Shown piece after piece: positions 60,668 through 64,000 of a stretch of 64,000 bases of DNA. The notes below the pieces were generated by a model, which was not told the origin of the DNA, did no database searches, and worked only from the letters and a program-made list of their open reading frames with translations. The DNA comes from Diacronema lutheri (taxonomy: Eukaryota; Haptophyta; Pavlovophyceae; Pavlovales; Pavlovaceae). The stretch lies in contig JAGTXO010000004.1 in assembly GCA_019448385.1 (NCBI GenBank), positions 1,240,001-1,304,000 of the forward strand. The letters are read 5' to 3'. A program made the translations under genes and the position numbers. Within the stretch, counting starts at the first letter, position 1; each line of letters begins with the position of its first letter.

Positions 60668-61669
60668 TCAGATGCGCATCGCCTTGGGGCCTGGTGCGGA
60701 GCCGATGGCGGGCGTGAGCCGCGGCGGCGCGGTCATCATGAGCGGCACGAGCTCGGCGATCGCCGTCTCGGTCGCCGTCTCGTGCGCCTCGCGCGACGCG
60801 GCAAGGCGCTGCTCGAACTGGCGCTTGTACTCGTCGATCTCGCTGAGTCGGCCGGTGCCCTTCGCCACCTCCTCGCCATCGGGAAGCGACTGCTCGAGAA
60901 GCGCGAGCGACGCGGAGAACTGCTCGTGCCTCTCGGCCGATTCGAGCTGGAAGAGCTCGTCGGCGATCGCGCGCAGCTCAGCCTGGCACTCGTCGGCGGT
61001 GGGGACGGCGCCACTCTTGAGCTGGCGCTTGCTGCACACGATGCCGGAGAGGAACGTGCATGACTTCTGAACGCCGGACCAGCAGGTCGACACCTCGTGC
61101 TGGTAGCGGTCGCGCTCGACGCGCACGGCGTCCATCTCCGATTGCAGCGTCGAGATCTTTTCGACGAGGCGGAGCATGTCCTCCTCGCGCAGGCGGTGCT
61201 GGAGAGAGCATCGCCCGCGGTGGCCGTTCTCCTTAACGCACTGCTCGTCGCGCCCGCAGCGCACACGCACCTCGGGGATTGGCGGCGGGCGGCGGATGAC
61301 GAGGTACTGGTCGCCCATCGCACGCATGAGCGGGTGGTCGCCCGGGTTCACGAGCGGGCTGGCGGGCGTCATCTGCGGCATCTGCGCGGGCATCATCGAG
61401 TATCCTTGCATCTGCGCCATTGAGTAGCCCTGCATCGGCTGCATCGGCGCGCCCATGCCCGACTGCGCAATCATCGGCGTCATCATGTGCGGCGCCTGGC
61501 CAAACATGGGCTGCATCGGCGCAAACTGCGGCTGGGCGGGGAAGCCGGCGAACTGCATGCCATGCGGCATAGCCTGCGGGAACATGCCCTGCATGCCGTT
61601 CGACATCGCGATCATCCCCGGCGGCATACCTGTGCCGAGCTGCACCTGGTTGTTGTGACCCTCGGACAT
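60668..61669 (-). CDS. Met/Gln/Pro-rich protein with CxC motif and coiled coil, unknown
   Basis: Not recognised. 333 aa from the ATG at 61669 (MSEGHNNQVQLG). Residues 1-115 are Met/Gln/Pro-rich with repeated MQGYSM and QPM units, prion-like in composition. Then YLVIRRPPPIPEVRVRCGRD, ENGHRGRCSLQH, a short Cys/His block that may bind zinc. A coiled coil follows (LREEDMLRLVEKISTLQSEM, VRVERDRYQHEV), then a helical C-terminus (DEYKRQFEQRLAASREAH). Composition and domain order suggest a nuclear or RNA-associated protein; this is a guess. The frame is open to 61852. Confidence 0.75.
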   Translation of the reverse strand: MSEGHNNQVQLGTGMPPGMIAMSNGMQGMFPQAMPHGMQFAGFPAQPQFAPMQPMFGQAPHMMTPMIAQSGMGAPMQPMQGYSMAQMQGYSMMPAQMPQMTPASPLVNPGDHPLMRAMGDQYLVIRRPPPIPEVRVRCGRDEQCVKENGHRGRCSLQHRLREEDMLRLVEKISTLQSEMDAVRVERDRYQHEVSTCWSGVQKSCTFLSGIVCSKRQLKSGAVPTADECQAELRAIADELFQLESAERHEQFSASLALLEQSLPDGEEVAKGTGRLSEIDEYKRQFEQRLAASREAHETATETAIAELVPLMMTAPPRLTPAIGSAPGPKAMRI

Positions 61670-62419
61670 GTTCCTCCTGCCCTCAGATGTGGGATGTCCG
61701 GGAAAGGGGCTTGGGGAGTTGGTTGAATCTATTGGGACCATTGGAACCGACGGAAAAGACCAACGTTCTCCGTTGATCGCCGGGCCCTTTTGAAAAGACG
61801 TGGACGCCGGCGCAGGAGTCGCGCCGGCGACGTCTTTCTGGTCCCCCGGCAAGGTGATCGGAGGTAGGCGTCGCGCACTCTTGCTGAGCAGCGACGCCCT
61901 ACATTTGGAGCTGGGCTAGAGCCGGAGGGCCAGGGTGTAGAACTCGCCCGGTCCGTCCGCGCCACGCCGTCGGTTACGTTTGGGCCCAAGCCCCCCTCCC
62001 GATGGGCGTTGGCGTACTCTTCATGACGTGGCGTGGTGTCAATTGTCATGAGACATGACGTCATGACTGACGTCCGCGTCAGCCATGAGTGCCCATGACG
62101 TCCGAATCCACGCGTCATGGCATCCGTACAGTCAGCAGACTGACGGTCGGCGCGCCGCAAGTCCGCTCTTACTTTGCGTGAGCTAGCCCTATGCTCAATG
62201 TTATGAGCGCCCGTCCCTGTGTTTGACGCGACGAGCGGTCTCCCGTCTCCACCCCGCGCGCTGCCCCGATGACCGTCAACACGTTTCGCAAACTAAACGG
62301 GGAAGACGTAATTAAATATTCGCTCAGATCATGAGTAGTACTTCAGCAATACCGTGTGCCCCCACCATGGGGGTATGCGGGTATGCGTATGGAAAAAGCC
62401 AAAAGGGTCTTTTGGGGCC
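61670..62419. other. 750-bp divergent intergenic region
   Basis: Between the reverse Met-rich gene and the forward golgin-like gene. It is one of the longest gene-free stretches in the right arm and clearly AT-richer. It carries four CRE-like sites (62021-62102) and an AT-rich block near 62285-62350 (gtaattaaatattcg) that could be the golgin promoter. Reverse frames here (to 62160) lack coding character. Confidence 0.5.
62021..62102. promoter_or_regulatory. Cluster of CRE-like (A)TGACGT(CA) sites
   Basis: ATGACGT at 62023-62029, the palindromic TGACGTCA at 62056-62063, TGACGTC at 62068-62074 and ATGACGTC at 62095-62102, interleaved with CATGA repeats. TGACGTCA is the known core of bZIP (CREB/ATF/TGA) binding sites. 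Its place in a divergent promoter supports a regulatory role. Confidence 0.5.
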
Positions 62420-63388
62420 ATGTTCTCCGCGCTGCGGGAGCGCGCCGACGCCGCCAAGGCCGCCCTGGCCGAGACGGCGGCGGCGCGCGAGTCGCTCGGG
62501 CGGCTCAGCGAGGGGGTGAGCAGTAGCATTGGCAGGGTGCGCGAGTCGATCGGCAAGGACATTGCCGTCCTCGCCGGCCGCGAGCCCGCCGACGACAATT
62601 CAGGCGCAACCACCGCGAGCGGCATCGGCGCCAGCCGGCCGCTCGACGAGATGGGGCGCGACGAGCTGCTCGCGGCCGCGCACGCGCTCAGTCGACAGCA
62701 TGCTGAGCTGCGCTCGCGCCACCTTCGCCTCCTCACCGGCGCGCGCGCGCACGTCGCGCGCGCGCGCGGCGCGCACGCGGCCGACGCGCTCACCGACTCA
62801 GATTCCGTCGTGCGTGCGCTCGAGCTCGTGCCCCTACCGCCGGCGATGGAGGTGGCGGGCGCAACGGGCAGATTGGACGCTTTGGCCACCAACGGCGCCG
62901 CCGGCGCAGCCGATGCGTGGGACGAGCTGCTGCACGCGACGCCGCGCGCCGCGGCGCACGCGCCCGACGCCGGCACGGCCTGGGACGCGCTCGCGCCAGC
63001 GACGCCGGCGACGCCGGCGCTCGCCGGGGCGGCGGCATCGGCACGCATCGATGAGCGCGTGCTCCTCCTCGACGAGGCCGAGCGTGAGCTTGACGCCGAG
63101 CGCCGCGCAATTGCGGCCGAGGCGGAGGCGGCTGCGGCCGCGCGGCGCGCGAACAAGGCGCGAGCCAAGGAGCTGCAGCAGATCGCCGCGATGGTCGCGC
63201 AGCAGGCGGCAGAGGCGCGCGCTGGCCATGGCAGCGGCAGTGGCGTTGGCGGCGGCGGCGCGCCCGCCGCTGAGCGCGCCGCCAACGCCAGACTTCCAAC
63301 CGGACTTCCAGCCGGACCCCCAGCCGGCGCGGCGAGCGCAGCCATCGCTCCGGCGGGCGACGACGGCGCGGCTGAGGCGACGGCGGCA

Positions 63389-63422
<34 letters not shown>

Positions 63423-64000
63423 AGGCGCGGATCGCGCAGCTCGAGGCGGCGGTGCAGGAGGCGCAGCGGGCGCGTGCCGACGCCGAGGCGCGCGCGGCGA
63501 GCGCGGCGAGCGCCGCGGCGGACGCGGACGCGGCCGCCGCCGCGGCGCGCGCGCAGCACGCGCTGCTCCTCGGCGAGAAGGCCTCGCGCGAGGGCGCGGC
63601 CAGCTCGGCGCTCGCGCGCGCGCAGGTGGCAGAGGAGGCCGCGCACGACGCTGCCGCGCAGCGCGACGCCGCACTCGCGCGCGCCGCGCAGGCGGAGGCG
63701 GCGGCGGCGTGCGCGGCGTCGGACGCGCGCACGGCCGTTGACGACGCAGCGCTCGCGCGCGAGCAGCAGCGCGCGAGCGCTGCGCGCTGCGCGGAGGCGG
63801 AGGCGCGCGACGCGCGCGCGAGCGAGCGCACCGCCGAGCTCACTGTCGCGCTCGCTGAGGCGCGCGACGCCGCGGGCTCGGCGGGCGGCGAGCTGCAGCG
63901 CGAGGCGGAGGCTGTGCGCGCGCGTGCCGACGCTGCGGCCGCGGAGGCGGCCGCGCTGCGTGCCGAGCTGGCGCTCGCGCGCGAGAACGCGGACGGCGCG
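62420..64000 (+). CDS. Golgin-like long coiled-coil protein (3' partial)
   Basis: Open from ATG 62420 to the window end without a stop, at least 527 codons. It starts MFSALRERADAAKAALAETA, then SLGRLSEGVSSSIGRVRESI and MGRDELLAAAHALSRQHAEL. From about residue 210 there are nearly continuous heptads rich in Ala, Glu and Arg (RVLLLDEAERELDAERRAIA, RIAQLEAAVQEAQRARADAE), interrupted by a (GCG)n poly-Ala run near 63380-63420. Golgin or other tethering proteins are the likely class, because of the short conserved head followed by long coiled coil. The diagnostic C-terminus (GRIP or other) is outside the window. Confidence 0.7.

Noticed and set aside
61729-62160. 143-codon reverse-strand open frame
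   Set aside because: Overlaps the AT-richer promoter with CRE-like sites, lacks GC3 bias and motifs.
1-64000. Bacterial genome with operons
   Set aside because: Spliceosomal introns, TAF9, transportin, proteasome lid, CtIP and golgin-like genes show a eukaryotic nucleus; apparent ribosome-binding-like GGAGG strings are chance.
1-64000. tRNA or rRNA genes
   Set aside because: I looked in the gene-free stretches and saw no cloverleaf arms, T-loop motif or rRNA signature; a covariance search could still find one.

Overview
The window is nuclear DNA of a very GC-rich, intron-bearing eukaryote. The best fit is a haptophyte-like alga with a secondary plastid; this is an inference. The evidence is a plastid-type IF-2 with a signal-peptide-like leader, a PUFA-type ELO elongase, a KDO-8-P synthase, and short spliceosomal introns whose donors mostly read GTGCG and whose 3' ends are often C-rich or run into long C homopolymers.

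Left arm (1-17.7 kb), compact housekeeping genes on alternating strands: TAF9 (5' cut by the window edge), KDO-8-P synthase, a membrane-anchored GH5 exo-glucanase, transportin-1 (7 exons), a SETD3/LSMT-like SET methyltransferase, an FkbM methyltransferase, a UBXN7-like UBA-UAS-UBX protein (4 exons), plastid IF-2 (5 exons, one probable GC-AG intron) and a small single-pass membrane protein. Divergent partners share promoters of about 40-105 bp.

Middle (17.7-29.7 kb), accessory and partly decayed: a coiled-coil pseudogene, a palindromic pair of MITEs around a second hairpin (20.02-20.89 kb), a small membrane protein, a Pif1/Helitron-type helicase fused to an unidentified N-terminal domain and now spread over several frames, a ubiquitin-specific-protease-like gene, and 2.7 kb with an unresolved reverse-strand gene. 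Several 20-31 bp C or G homopolymers lie here.

The striking part is 29.8-48.6 kb: about 18.9 kb of nearly continuous forward coding sequence that can be read as one gene of four exons (about 6,160 codons), or as two or three adjacent genes. It holds up to four peptidase-C48/Ulp1-like modules, a YqaJ-type PD-(D/E)XK nuclease, a chromodomain and, at the C-terminus, a complete Fanzor (eukaryotic TnpB/OMEGA) RuvC nuclease with its three acidic residues and zinc ribbon. The chromodomain and the Fanzor are in one open frame. I see no capsid, envelope or polymerase gene. My reading is a large Fanzor-bearing mobile element or its domesticated product, in which a histone-reader domain is fused to an RNA-guided nuclease.

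Right arm (49.2-64 kb), housekeeping again: an ELO elongase, a CtIP/Sae2 end-resection factor with internal tandem repeats, proteasome lid subunit RPN7/PSMD6 whose start codon overlaps that of a divergent membrane protein, a Cys-rich secreted or membrane protein with a 79-bp duplication across its stop codon, a Met/Gln-rich coiled-coil protein, a cluster of CRE-like TGACGTC sites, and the 5' part of a golgin-like coiled-coil gene cut by the window end.
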